Notes under the pieces: model-generated
What the model saw: only the letters and a program-made list of their open reading frames with translations
Database searches by the model: none
Told to the model about the DNA's origin: nothing
Origin: JBBRDU01 sp038230335
Lineage (GTDB): Bacteria > Verrucomicrobiota > Verrucomicrobiia > Chthoniobacterales > UBA10450
Assembly: GCA_038230335.1 (NCBI GenBank)
Contig: JBBRNL010000011.1
Span: 1-64,000, forward strand
Direction: 5' to 3'
DNA length: 64,000 nt
Shown: positions 25,939 through 34,744 of the stretch, one piece after another
Layout of the letters: each line of letters begins with the position of its first letter
How positions within the stretch are numbered: position 1 is the stretch's first letter
Made by a program: the position numbers and the translations under genes

Positions 25939-26367
25939 TTAGGTCAGACCGGGCGCTTCTCGCAACTTTCTTCGGCGCAGCTCCATCGCCCAAAGCGCGG
26001 CGATCGTGAGAAGATCGCTCACCAAGTGGGTGACCTGAACGCTGCCGTAGCTTGCCGGCGTCAGGGTCGGCTCCAGCAAATCACGTTGCGGCTTGGGATT
26101 CGTCATCGTGCCTCCCGCCCCATCGAACTGCTTGATCGCCTGAAGTGTAGCGAAGCGTTGCGCCGTCACGTCATGCATGGCGTCGAGGTTCTTGAATGCA
26201 AACAAGGCGAAAAGGATCGAGACCAATGCGGTGGTGATGGGCGCCGGTTGCTTGCGCAAGGACGAGAAGGCGAGAATCCCCCCTACGATAATCACGTAGA
26301 GGTTCCAATAAGACTGCATGGCGGTAGCCCGCTCAAAGTACAGTTGGATCAATTCGTTGTAGTTCAT
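25939..26367 (-). CDS. Small membrane protein of unknown function
   Basis: 142 residues from ATG 26367; the longer frame to 26418 would run into the preceding gene. Hydrophobic helices at about 21-36 and 42-60 and one at about 112-128, with a charged helical end (MELRRRKLREAP). No family recognised. Starts 16 bp after the PAP2/DSP gene and ends 10 bp before the CPBP gene, so it belongs to the lipid operon. The stop codon is the TAA inside an octamer CCTAACGA (25936-25943). Confidence 0.75.
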   Translation of the reverse strand: MNYNELIQLYFERATAMQSYWNLYVIIVGGILAFSSLRKQPAPITTALVSILFALFAFKNLDAMHDVTAQRFATLQAIKQFDGAGGTMTNPKPQRDLLEPTLTPASYGSVQVTHLVSDLLTIAALWAMELRRRKLREAPGLT

Positions 26368-26383
26368 AGTGAATTCACCGCGA

Positions 26384-27784
26384 TCATTGCGGTTCATCCG
26401 GACCGGAGGCGAGCACAAAAACGCCGGACGAGACAGCGCAGCCCGGGTTGGTTTGGAACTCTCTCATGGCCGCCTCGATCTCGGGACGAATCACAACCGA
26501 AGGCCGTACTTTTCGAACAACATCGAACGCCTCGTGCGCCGTCGCGGCCTGTCCACTGCGAATCAGATATGCAGCGATCGCCGCCGCGCTGCGCGAATAA
26601 CCAACCTTGCAATGCACGTAAACCTTACCCCTTCGCGCTTCCTCAGCAACAAACGCCGCCATTTCCTCCAGTTGCGGCGGAGTGGGCGCAGTCAGATCCA
26701 GCAGCGGAATGTTTCGATAGATCGTTCCCAGAAAGGCTTTTGCCTCGGAGAATTCGCAGCTCAAATCCAGCACCGCAGTTACTCCCGCCGCGACCGCGTG
26801 GCAAGCTTCGCCGTCGTTGAGGCGTCGCCCGATCCAGACCGATGGTGAGACCTCATTCCAGGAATCACATCGCCCGCGATAATAGAATAACGACAGGTGC
26901 TGCCCAACCAGACAGGGGCCCAGAACGAAATAGCTGCTGAGCGGTAGCCTTCCCTGCCGCTTCCGAAATACGCGCGGCCCGGCGCCGAAATAACCCGCTG
27001 CGACCAGAGCCAAGGAAACGATCGGCCAAGTGAGATAAACTGCCCAGGCCGGAAAGAAAACGGCTGGCCCAAACAAAGCCGCCGCACCCGCAAGATAGAA
27101 GATTCCAATCCGCGGGTAAGCCCCAGAGCCCGGCACCGGCTCCGTGTCGCTGACGAAATAGAAGCAATAGCCGGCTAAAGCGAACCCCGCCGCGATGTCG
27201 GCAATGTGATGTTGGTGAGTCAGAAGCGGAGAAATCCCGATGAGTGTAAACCACCCAATCACCGCGATGCGGACAAGGCCGCGGGAATGCCGCAAATAAA
27301 GTTCCAGTAACAGCAGCCCGAGAGTGGCGTGCAGCGAAGGCAGGAGATTGTAAGGCGCATCCATTCCGCGAAACCAATCGAAAATAAAGCCGAGCCACCC
27401 GGAAGTGTGCGGTCTCGAAAAAGCAAATCGCAACGGAAAAAGAAGGAAGCAAATGCCCGCGACCACGATGGCCAGCGCGACACGCCGGACGAAGATGCGA
27501 AGCTCCCGCCGGCTCCGGCAAAGAAACGGAGCCGTCACAAAGAACAAGTCGATTGTCAAATATGGAATAACGAAAAAAGGCACAAACGGGATGGCGCCCT
27601 CCGCGTCGAAGTAGAAAGTTCCTACGTCGCCGCGCTGCGACGTGATCCAGTTACATCCGCCGTAAACGAGGATAAAAAGAAGTGAAAGCGCGGCGGACGT
27701 GGCCAGCGCTCTGACGGGATGAACTGGAGCGAAGTCAGTGCTCAGCGGATACGCCTTGCTACGGAGACGGTGAACATTCCCCAC
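26384..27784 (-). CDS. PAP2-like membrane phosphatase fused to dual-specificity phosphatase (YnbD-like)
   Basis: About 466 residues if it starts at GTG 27784; the frame opens at 27871, well inside the upstream gene. The first two-thirds hold some eight helices with a PAP2-type site (NLLPSLHATLG and THQHHIADIAAG). The last 150 residues form a tyrosine/dual-specificity phosphatase with the loop HCKVGYSRSAA (Cys-x5-Arg). E. coli YnbD has the same two-part layout. It probably dephosphorylates a lipid head group at the membrane. Overlaps the upstream YnbC-like gene by about 43 bp. Start codon uncertain. Confidence 0.88.
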   Translation of the reverse strand: MGNVHRLRSKAYPLSTDFAPVHPVRALATSAALSLLFILVYGGCNWITSQRGDVGTFYFDAEGAIPFVPFFVIPYLTIDLFFVTAPFLCRSRRELRIFVRRVALAIVVAGICFLLFPLRFAFSRPHTSGWLGFIFDWFRGMDAPYNLLPSLHATLGLLLLELYLRHSRGLVRIAVIGWFTLIGISPLLTHQHHIADIAAGFALAGYCFYFVSDTEPVPGSGAYPRIGIFYLAGAAALFGPAVFFPAWAVYLTWPIVSLALVAAGYFGAGPRVFRKRQGRLPLSSYFVLGPCLVGQHLSLFYYRGRCDSWNEVSPSVWIGRRLNDGEACHAVAAGVTAVLDLSCEFSEAKAFLGTIYRNIPLLDLTAPTPPQLEEMAAFVAEEARRGKVYVHCKVGYSRSAAAIAAYLIRSGQAATAHEAFDVVRKVRPSVVIRPEIEAAMREFQTNPGCAVSSGVFVLASGPDEPQ

Positions 27785-29466
27785 TGATCGACATCCATTG
27801 AAAGTTTTTCGAACCCGGCGGCTTGCACAAGCTGATCCATTTCCGCCGTCGTCCGTCGGCGCATAATCCACGGCTCCCCTTCGCGATTGCGCAGGACGCG
27901 AGCGATAAACTCAACCTGCGGATGCCACGGTTGATTTGTGTAAATGAGAGTGCCGCCCGGATCAATCGCATCAGCCACTCCCCCTAACGACTGTAGGATC
28001 ATGTCGTTTGAGGGGAACAATTCATACAGACCGGAGACAATTGCCACGGTCGGACGCGGACTGACCGCAGCGAACGACTCGCGAGCGAATGCGTCGCCCT
28101 GTTCTACCGAAACCTGGTTGAGACCAAAATCTTCGGCCAGTCGACCAGCGGCTTCCACATTCTCCTGCTTGTAGTCGCGCAGGAGGGCGCTTGCTTTCAC
28201 TTCGGGGAGTGCCGCCATGGCTTCCATGACGTAACGGCCCGCCCCGGACGCGACGTCCAGTATATGCACCGGACGGCCTTCTGCCTTTAGGCGCTGCATG
28301 ACCGACCGCAGCGCCCTTTCCAAATTCGTTTTCCTCTGACGGATGCCGCGCCAGCCAATGCTGTTCAAATACGATCGATCAATCAGCCGGCCGATGCCGA
28401 ACGCACCCCGCGACTCATTCTGGTAAACGTAATCAAGGGAGATTCCGGAATCGAAACCACTTCTCCATCCGATTTTCACTCCGTCACTCAAACGCCCCGC
28501 CGCTCGTAATCCCGCGCGCGCCACCGCGAACTTCGCATCTCCGCCATTTCCGTTTCGGAGCCGTTCATATTCCCGCCAGGTATGCCCAGACTTGTCGGCA
28601 TCGAGCAAAGAGGCTACCGCGGGCACCTCGGAAAACCGTTGCAGGATGAATTCACGGACGCGACGAACGACCTCTGCCTTCTCCTGTTCATGGAAGATGG
28701 CGTGGCGCGCATTTTCAAAGACCTGCATCTCTTTGATCGGCGACGAAAGGCCCGCGAAGAATTTCTGCTGCGCCTTTAGCGTAACGACCCAGTCCTTCCC
28801 CGCCCCCAACATCAAGGTCGGGGTCTGAATCGCGCCGGCATCTGCCATCAAACGCTGCGCCGTATCATGAAGATCGAGCAGGACGTTGACAGCGATCTGC
28901 CGAAAAATCAGCGGGTCCGCCTGGTAGCGCGCCGCCTCTTCCTGATCGTGTGTCAACATGCGGCCTTTGACAAAACTCTTCACATAACCAGAGCCAAAGA
29001 GTTTTTGCCGGGCACGCAGAGCCGCCATGGCGAAGGGAACGTACAGTTTCACCTCGAAGGCGGACGTGGCCAGAATCATGGCCCGAATGGGGGGAGCGTA
29101 ATCATGCACCCACGCGCCAACGGTGACGGCGGCAAGGCTATGCGCGAGCACGATCGTATCCTGCGCGGCTATTTCGTAATGCTCGCGGATGTGGCGGGCA
29201 AAGGCGTCCACATCCTTGATGATATGGCCGATGCTTTCGGCCGCGCCGCGCGCCCCGGGGGAGCGCCCATGCCCTCGCGCGTCCCACGCGAAGATAGCCA
29301 CGTCATGCAGGCCTAACGATTCGACCACTCTCTGCCATCGCCCGGAATGTTCGTGGCCGCGGTGAAAAAGCAGGAGCGCCTTCGCCGCCGGTCTCTCGGG
29401 CAGCCAATTGCGATAGAACAGCTCTGTGCCGTCCCACGTCTGCATGGTGTGCTCAGTCGCCTGCAC
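27742..29466 (-). CDS. Bifunctional alpha/beta hydrolase - SAM methyltransferase (YnbC-like)
   Basis: 574 residues. Residues 1-280 are a monoglyceride-lipase-like hydrolase (FHRGHEHSGRW, FAWDARGHGRSPG, nucleophile S110 in LAHSLAA, and late Asp/His in GAGKDW and NARHAIFHE). Residues about 290-574 are a class I methyltransferase with LDVASGAGRYV as the SAM loop. E. coli YnbC has this fusion. Here it sits between a PlsC-type acyltransferase (14-bp overlap) and a PAP2/DSP phosphatase, implying that a membrane lipid is deacylated and methylated. Substrate unknown. Two octamers TCGTTAGG lie in it (27983 and 29312), both coding Ser-Leu-Gly. Confidence 0.92.
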   Translation of the reverse strand: MQATEHTMQTWDGTELFYRNWLPERPAAKALLLFHRGHEHSGRWQRVVESLGLHDVAIFAWDARGHGRSPGARGAAESIGHIIKDVDAFARHIREHYEIAAQDTIVLAHSLAAVTVGAWVHDYAPPIRAMILATSAFEVKLYVPFAMAALRARQKLFGSGYVKSFVKGRMLTHDQEEAARYQADPLIFRQIAVNVLLDLHDTAQRLMADAGAIQTPTLMLGAGKDWVVTLKAQQKFFAGLSSPIKEMQVFENARHAIFHEQEKAEVVRRVREFILQRFSEVPAVASLLDADKSGHTWREYERLRNGNGGDAKFAVARAGLRAAGRLSDGVKIGWRSGFDSGISLDYVYQNESRGAFGIGRLIDRSYLNSIGWRGIRQRKTNLERALRSVMQRLKAEGRPVHILDVASGAGRYVMEAMAALPEVKASALLRDYKQENVEAAGRLAEDFGLNQVSVEQGDAFARESFAAVSPRPTVAIVSGLYELFPSNDMILQSLGGVADAIDPGGTLIYTNQPWHPQVEFIARVLRNREGEPWIMRRRTTAEMDQLVQAAGFEKLSMDVDQWGMFTVSVARRIR

Positions 29467-30181
29467 AACTATCCTTTAATGCAGTCACCACTTCGCGCAG
29501 CTCGGAGGCGATTGCGCCGATATTGCCCCGCGCGGTCGAGCGTGAAAAATAGTTGCACGGTTCGCCCACAATGAGCCTCACCTTCCTCGGCCGCGGCAGG
29601 CGCTTGCCTTTTGGCCACGCTCGAAACGATCCATCCAGATAGCAGGGCACCACGCTGACATCACGCCCCGCTACGAGCGCGCCTACCCCCGACTTAAACT
29701 CCTGAATCTCGCCATTGGTCGAGCGCGTTCCTTCTGGAAAAATAATCAGGATATTTCCGGGATTGGCCAGCAACTCGCCGCAGACCGACAGGCTCTGCCG
29801 CACGTTTGTTTGACGCGCGAAAGGCAATGCGTTGACAACCACGGCGGCGATCCACATTCGCGGCACGCTTCGGAAAAAATAATCGGACGCCGCCGCCGGA
29901 AAGGCGCAATGCAGTTTGCCCAGAGGCAACGCCGCCAGAAGACAGAGCGTGTCCACGTGACTCGAATGATTGGCCACCATCACGAGCGATCGATTCGTCC
30001 GAAGGTGCTCGTGCCCTACAATTTCGAAGCGATGATAAGCGCGCAGCCATGCTCGCAGAATGAGGGCGATGGCCGATCGCACTCCATAAACCAGCATGTC
30101 CGGCTCACGCGGAAAGCGCCGGAGCCGGTCGAGCAGCGTTCGATCGAGATCCCGGGCTGGGTCGTAATGCCACCTCTTCAT
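29453..30181 (-). CDS. 1-acyl-glycerol-3-phosphate acyltransferase (PlsC family)
   Basis: 242 residues with acyltransferase motif I NHSSHVDT (H72-D77), a middle FARQTN motif, motif III FPEGTRS (148-154) and a hydrophobic N-terminal stretch (about 36-50). Such enzymes acylate lysophosphatidic acid to phosphatidic acid. It overlaps the CDP-diglyceride synthase gene by 4 bp and the YnbC-like gene by 14 bp, so product may pass directly to the next step. As I recall, E. coli ynbABCD has no acyltransferase, making this an addition to that layout. Confidence 0.93.
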   Translation of the reverse strand: MKRWHYDPARDLDRTLLDRLRRFPREPDMLVYGVRSAIALILRAWLRAYHRFEIVGHEHLRTNRSLVMVANHSSHVDTLCLLAALPLGKLHCAFPAAASDYFFRSVPRMWIAAVVVNALPFARQTNVRQSLSVCGELLANPGNILIIFPEGTRSTNGEIQEFKSGVGALVAGRDVSVVPCYLDGSFRAWPKGKRLPRPRKVRLIVGEPCNYFSRSTARGNIGAIASELREVVTALKDSCAGD

Positions 30182-31134
30182 CTCAAACCATAATAGTAGC
30201 CGGCCATGTGCATGAACAGAGGCGCCACATAGATCAGACTGTCAACGCGATCGAGAATGCCTCCGTGCCCAGGAATGGCCGCCCCGATGTCCTTGGTACC
30301 TATGTCTCTTTTAATGACGCTGATCGACAAGTCTCCCAATTGACCGCCGATCCCGATAATCAACCCCGTCAGGATGAGCTGCCAGGGCCCGAAGAATGGA
30401 AATGAAAATCGCAGCAACCATGGGAGGATCATGGAAACCCCGAGCGCGCCGAGCGCGCCCTCCCAGGTTTTGTTCGGACTGATCTCGCTACGGAATGGGT
30501 GACGTCCGACGAGACGCCCAAAGGTAAAGGCCGCAACATCGCTCAACTCGGTCGCGAAAATGATGTAGCAAATATATCCGTAGGCATTGGTCGCGTTGGC
30601 CAGAAAGCCGAGATGCCCGAGCATCCAGCCGACATAAACAAATCCGACAATCGCCAGCGACATGCGCTGCATTTCGCCGCGCGCCCGATTCCGCAAAATC
30701 GGAATAAGCAGGATCAGCGCGATCGCGAAGACAGGCACGGCCACAAACAAACCGTACCACCCATGCCCGGGCTCCGCGCCGCGTGGATGCGACATTAATG
30801 AGGCCACCCCCACGGTGATGATTCCGGCATAAGTAGCTCCGGTCATCCACCAATCCCTGTACAACCCGGAGGCGCGCGCAAATTCTTTGAAACCAAAGAT
30901 GGCGAGCAGCGTCACCCCCACGATCACCGGGATTCGTCCGGCGAAAACCGCGGCCAGCCCGAGAGGTCCCATGACCAGCCAGGAACGATAGGTCGTCCAG
31001 ATCGTTCCAAGGTCATTCTTAAAAACGAAACGAAGGACTCCCAGGACCAACCCACCGAGACCGAGCGAAACCGGTACTATATATAGATAGGCACGAAATA
31101 CGGGGTCATGCAGCGCGATCTGCGGCGACATCAT
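30178..31134 (-). CDS. Phosphatidate cytidylyltransferase (CdsA/YnbB-like)
   Basis: 318 residues with eight or nine helices. The C-terminal family signature is intact (272-296): SVIKRDIGTKD followed by IPGHGGILDR. SPNKTWEGALGALG precedes it. The enzyme makes CDP-diacylglycerol from phosphatidate and CTP in the inner membrane. Its start overlaps the CDP-alcohol transferase stop by 4 bp. Placement with a dedicated transferase and acyltransferase suggests an accessory rather than the housekeeping cdsA, which would usually lie near uppS/dxr. That is inference. Confidence 0.94.
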   Translation of the reverse strand: MMSPQIALHDPVFRAYLYIVPVSLGLGGLVLGVLRFVFKNDLGTIWTTYRSWLVMGPLGLAAVFAGRIPVIVGVTLLAIFGFKEFARASGLYRDWWMTGATYAGIITVGVASLMSHPRGAEPGHGWYGLFVAVPVFAIALILLIPILRNRARGEMQRMSLAIVGFVYVGWMLGHLGFLANATNAYGYICYIIFATELSDVAAFTFGRLVGRHPFRSEISPNKTWEGALGALGVSMILPWLLRFSFPFFGPWQLILTGLIIGIGGQLGDLSISVIKRDIGTKDIGAAIPGHGGILDRVDSLIYVAPLFMHMAGYYYGLR

Positions 31135-31790
31135 CTCGGCTTATTCCCAAGGGCTACCATGATTCGTTTCAAGCGGACAAACACGGTCTGCGCGCAACCC
31201 GCGATGACGAGCAAACAGGTCCAGTCCAGAATGCTCAGGCGGCCGGGCCGCGCCGCGCCGCCCTGAGTCGCGAGGAACAGAGCGGTCGTCCACGCGCCCA
31301 CCGACACGGCGGCCATTCTCCATGGTTTCGACATCATCCCGCTGAACTCGCGCTGGCCACCCACGGCCTGACCCAGCAGACCGACGTAGGCCGTGAGTAG
31401 CGCGAAAATCATCGCCCAGTAGGCCAGGGCCGGATGAACTAGTCCGCTGTAAGCGAGGCCCGCGAAGACAATGACATCTGACACGCGGTCGGGCAGATCG
31501 TTCAGGATCTCTCCGCGCGCGCTGGCCTTGCCGCTCGCGATTGCCACCATCCCGTCGAGCATGTTGAACCAAAGGCGAAGAAAACAAAAAAGAGGCGCGA
31601 TGATTAAGAGCAAAGGAACTTCCCCGGCCCACCAAAAGCAGACGGCGGCCGCTGTCGCCGCAAGCATCGACGCGTAGGAAATCGTGTCCGGATGAATACC
31701 GCGTTTCACGCAAAGGCGTGTGGCCCATCGCGCCGTTTTTCGGAATGCCTCTGCGATGGGGCGCCGTGCCACCAGCCGATCATCTGACAT
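31131..31790 (-). CDS. CDP-alcohol phosphatidyltransferase with atypical active-site motif (YnbA-like)
   Basis: 219 residues from ATG 31790. The open frame reaches 31889, but that extension is encoded by an R1 repeat (31854-31884). Five or six helices. The CDP-alcohol transferase motif is recognisable but altered: NMLDGMVAI then ASARGEILNDLPD. Compared with D-x2-D-G-x2-A-R-x8-G-x3-D-x3-D, the first and third Asp are Asn (N76, N97) and the Arg is Ile (I84); D79 and D101 remain. From memory E. coli YnbA shares the Asn changes. It would condense CDP-diacylglycerol with an unknown alcohol. Confidence 0.85.
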   Translation of the reverse strand: MSDDRLVARRPIAEAFRKTARWATRLCVKRGIHPDTISYASMLAATAAAVCFWWAGEVPLLLIIAPLFCFLRLWFNMLDGMVAIASGKASARGEILNDLPDRVSDVIVFAGLAYSGLVHPALAYWAMIFALLTAYVGLLGQAVGGQREFSGMMSKPWRMAAVSVGAWTTALFLATQGGAARPGRLSILDWTCLLVIAGCAQTVFVRLKRIMVALGNKPR

Positions 31791-31853
31791 TAGGTTACCG
31801 TAAACGATCCACGCCGCGGAAGGGTAGAAAGCAGTTCTATTTCTTTGCCAAAA

Positions 31854-31884
31854 TGCAGCCGCCTCACCCGTCGAGGCGCACTCC
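31854..31884. repeat. R1 hairpin element at a gene junction
   Basis: TGCAGCC, stem GCCTC, loop ACCCGTC, stem GAGGC, GCACTCC. The head has C instead of T. It lies between the FMN-reductase stop and the CDP-alcohol transferase start, so it would be in the middle of the operon mRNA. Confidence 0.75.
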
Positions 31885-31885
31885 A

Positions 31886-32416
31886 TCATCTTCCGCGCAG
31901 CGCTTTAGTGAACCGAACGACCTCGTCCGCCACTTGTTTGATTCGCTGCGCGACTTCTTTGTCCACCAGCTTGTCCTCTTCGAACGCGCCACCGGTGGCG
32001 TAAACGAAACGAGGCACGATGACCGTCCGAAAATCGAGCATCAGACTGTTGGCATATGCCATAACCGACATGTAACTGCTCATTCCTCCGGCGGCGCACA
32101 AGAATCCGACGATCTTGTCTTCCCAGGCCTTGCCGGTCAGTTCGATCATGTTTTTGGCCGCGGCCGCCACGTCGTAATTATAAATAGGCGCGGCCAGGAT
32201 AATGCCATCGGCCGCCTGAATCACCTTGCTCAGTTTCTGTGTCCCAGCATTTGCGTAACACGAGTCGGCATCGCACAACGGCAGCGCGAGATCCCGCAGG
32301 TCCAGCCACTGGCAGTCCACGCGTCCCTCCTGCAAATGAGCAAAGGCTACTTGTGCCATGATCCGACTATTGCTCTCCGGATTACCGCTCGTGCTGATGA
32401 TCAAATGTTTAAGCAT
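31886..32416 (-). CDS. NAD(P)H-dependent FMN reductase
   Basis: 176 residues of the flavodoxin-like NADPH_dep_FMN_red family: ISTSGNPESNSR at the start (phosphate loop), LPLCDADSCY, then DGIILAAPIYNYDVAAAAKNMIE and FLCAAGG (flavin-binding loops). It reduces free flavin or small quinones. As the first gene before the lipid-biosynthesis cluster it is separated from the CDP-alcohol transferase only by an R1 repeat. Whether it serves the lipid pathway is unclear. Divergent from the methyltransferase gene at 32608. Confidence 0.9.
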   Translation of the reverse strand: MLKHLIISTSGNPESNSRIMAQVAFAHLQEGRVDCQWLDLRDLALPLCDADSCYANAGTQKLSKVIQAADGIILAAPIYNYDVAAAAKNMIELTGKAWEDKIVGFLCAAGGMSSYMSVMAYANSLMLDFRTVIVPRFVYATGGAFEEDKLVDKEVAQRIKQVADEVVRFTKALRGR

Positions 32417-32607
32417 GTCTTCTCCTCCTCATGATCGATTCCTAACTCAATCATGATCCTGATGGATTCCGAAATCCGCAAACAATAGCCTTGAGGAAGA
32501 CATCAGTATTCACATTTTTTACCGGCTCGTCTGCGATGGTGGGCGCGATCGGGCAATGGGCCTCCCTCCCTCGCTTTACAGAGAGACAGAACTCGCTACA
32601 GAACTGA

Positions 32608-33621
32608 ATGAGCAGCGCCCCCGGACCTTCGCCTGTTCTCGCCTTCAACGCGATGAACGCTTATCAACAGACCGCCGCCATCCAGGCGGCGCTTGAACTG
32701 AAGATTTTCACCCACGTTGCGGCGGGTGCGAGCAAGGCGCCCGAGATCGCGTCGCGTTGCAATGCGGCCGAGCGCGGCGTGCGCATCCTTTGCGACAGCC
32801 TGACGGTGTTTGGTTTTTTGACCAAGGCGGACGACACCTACCAACTTACCGTGGACAGCGCTGCTTTCCTCGATGCTAAATCGCCGGCCTACATCGGCGG
32901 CGCCATAGAGTTTCTGCTCGCGCCACAATTGAAGAGTAACTTTGACGACCTGACGGCGGCCGTTCGAAAAGGCGGGACGGCCGGGACTGCGCTCGGCACG
33001 CTCGCCCCGGAGAACCCGATCTGGACCCAGTTTGCGCGCGCCATGGCGCCCATGATGATCCCCCCCGCACAGGCCTTGGCCGGTTTGCTCTCGCTCGAAA
33101 CGAATCGCGCCAGCAAGATTCTTGATGTAGCGGCCGGCCACGGAATGTGGGGAATCACTTTCGCTCAGAGGAATCCGACGGCGCACTTGGTGGCCCTGGA
33201 TTGGGCCCCAGTTCTGGGTGTGGCCATCGAGAACGCGCAGCGTGCCGGCTTAGCCGCGCGTTTCACGACCATCGCGGGAAGCGCCTTTGAGGTCGATCTC
33301 GGCTCGGATTATGACCTGATTCTGATTCCCAACTTTCTGCATCACTTCAACTTGCAGGTCTGCATCGGCTTTCTCAAGAAAGTGCGAGCAGCTCTGCGCG
33401 AGGAGGGTCGCGTCGCCATTGTCGAATTCGTGCCTAATCCCGATCGGGTGAGTCCGCCCGAGGTGGCACGGTTCAGTCTGATTATGCTGGCCAGTACGCC
33501 GGAGGGCGATGCCTACACGTTCGCCGAATTGGAAAAAATGCTGGGTGAGGCAGGATTTAAAACGCCCGAGATGCACCCGTTGCCTCCCTCGGTGGCCACG
33601 GCCATCATAGCGCCGAAATGA
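32608..33621 (+). CDS. O-methyltransferase family 2-like SAM methyltransferase
   Basis: 337 residues. The N-terminal 100 residues form a winged-helix dimerisation domain (LELKIFTHVAAGASKAPEIASRC). The catalytic part has LDVAAGHGMWGITFAQ (SAM loop), ALDW, FHL-like IPNFLHHF and VEFVPNPDR, typical of plant COMT-like and bacterial AziB2-like O-methyltransferases on small molecules. Start ATG 32608 is supported by the downstream helix. Monocistronic between divergent and convergent neighbours; substrate unknown. Confidence 0.88.
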   Translation: MSSAPGPSPVLAFNAMNAYQQTAAIQAALELKIFTHVAAGASKAPEIASRCNAAERGVRILCDSLTVFGFLTKADDTYQLTVDSAAFLDAKSPAYIGGAIEFLLAPQLKSNFDDLTAAVRKGGTAGTALGTLAPENPIWTQFARAMAPMMIPPAQALAGLLSLETNRASKILDVAAGHGMWGITFAQRNPTAHLVALDWAPVLGVAIENAQRAGLAARFTTIAGSAFEVDLGSDYDLILIPNFLHHFNLQVCIGFLKKVRAALREEGRVAIVEFVPNPDRVSPPEVARFSLIMLASTPEGDAYTFAELEKMLGEAGFKTPEMHPLPPSVATAIIAPK

Positions 33622-33655
33622 TGCGGCACCGTTCGCAGGGGACCGGCCTGGCGAT

Positions 33656-34201
33656 TTAGTGCTTCTGATTTTTCTCGCTCGCGATCTGCGCGACCAATTC
33701 CTGCTGCTTCTGTTGCATCCTTTGCATCATGGGTCCCATTTTTTTCTGCATCTCAGCCATCGTATTTTGGACGATGACCGGCATCTTCTTGATGACGGCC
33801 TGCCCGAGCGAAGTCTGGTAGAAAGCTACCATCCCGGTCACCTCTTCCTGGGTCAGTGATTTTTGATAAATCTGAATGTACATCGGCTCGAGTTTGTCCC
33901 AAGCCAGCTCATCTCTCATAATTGCCACCATTTCAGCGCGGTTCCGGTCGACGATCTTTTGGGCCTCGGGTGAGGGCGGCTGGCCCTTGGTCGCCTCGCG
34001 CAAGGCATTTTGCATGAGCATATCCATCTGGGACATCATCCGTTCGACCAGTTTGTGCGCTTCGGTCACGGCCAGCAGTTGCTTAATCGAAACGTCGCTG
34101 GGCACACTGCCGTTAGCCGAAGCGGTCGCTGGGTCGGCCGCCGAGACAGCCATGGAACTGGCCAGGAGAAAGACGACGATAGTTTTCAGCATAAATATCA
34201 A
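33656..34201 (-). CDS. DUF2059 secreted protein
   Basis: 181 residues; signal peptide 1-22 (VSAAD). The start may be the ATG at codon 4 (34192). DUF2059 features: SIKQLLAVTEAHKLVERM at the N-terminus and the diagnostic SLTQEEVTGMVAFYQTSLGQAVIKKMP. It ends in a Met/Gln/Lys-rich amphipathic helix that may be coiled-coil. Periplasmic; family function unknown. Single gene, convergent with the methyltransferase. Confidence 0.9.
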   Translation of the reverse strand: MIFMLKTIVVFLLASSMAVSAADPATASANGSVPSDVSIKQLLAVTEAHKLVERMMSQMDMLMQNALREATKGQPPSPEAQKIVDRNRAEMVAIMRDELAWDKLEPMYIQIYQKSLTQEEVTGMVAFYQTSLGQAVIKKMPVIVQNTMAEMQKKMGPMMQRMQQKQQELVAQIASEKNQKH

Positions 34202-34297
34202 ACGTTCGGATCAAGACAAACACGCCCGGCCCGGAAAGACTAGCCCTAACTAACAACGGGCAACGTCGGGCTTGGGCGGACTTTTGTTCTCCGATCG

Positions 34298-34744
34298 CTA
34301 TCGCACTTCCACGGTCACGTCCTGCTCAATCGTAAACCGAACGGTCTCCGCCAGCTTGCCTCGCACATAGAACTCCAGCCGGTACCGACCGATGGGCCAG
34401 CCGCCCTCCGGTCGTGCGAGGGAAAAAACACCGTCGTCATCCGGTTTATAAGCAGTCACCTCACCCTCCGTAATTCTTGCGTCTTTTTGCGGGTAGCCAA
34501 ACGACTCGGCAATCCAGACCGCCTGCACCAAATCGCCAGTCTTGAGAGTTTCACCCTTCCAACGTCCGTAAATTTTGGTTGCGCCGGTCAGAAATTTTTT
34601 GGTGGGCTCTCCATCCCTTGTTGTGGCAACGGAGGCATGAAGCCGCTTCGACCCTTCTCCTGACGCGGCCGACGGCACGGTCGGTTCCGCAGCGTGCGCC
34701 GCGGCCGTGAGGGCAATCGTTAAGAGCAGGATACTTCGCGTCAC
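34298..34744 (-). CDS. Secreted protein of unknown function
   Basis: 148 residues with signal peptide 1-18 (AHAAE). The mature domain is beta-rich: TKIYGRWKGETLKTGD, VQAVWIAESFGYPQKD, then GVFSLARPEGGWPIGRYRLEFYVRGKLAETVRFTIEQD. That pattern looks like an immunoglobulin-like fold seen in many verrucomicrobial secreted proteins. No catalytic residues stand out. Divergent from the giant P-domain protein gene, whose longer reading frame overlaps it. Confidence 0.75.
   Translation of the reverse strand: MTRSILLLTIALTAAAHAAEPTVPSAASGEGSKRLHASVATTRDGEPTKKFLTGATKIYGRWKGETLKTGDLVQAVWIAESFGYPQKDARITEGEVTAYKPDDDGVFSLARPEGGWPIGRYRLEFYVRGKLAETVRFTIEQDVTVEVR

Noticed and set aside
31791..31889. Longer start of the CDP-alcohol transferase at 31889
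   Set aside because: The extra 33 residues are encoded partly by an R1 repeat and have no resemblance to the family start.
25008..32416. Reading the lipid cluster as a defence island because of the CPBP protease
   Set aside because: All other members are lipid enzymes; CPBP proteins have many roles and no nuclease or toxin is present.
32417..32470. Palindrome-like GATC-rich sequence upstream of the FMN reductase as an operator
   Set aside because: Arms are short and interrupted; the match is no better than expected for this base composition.
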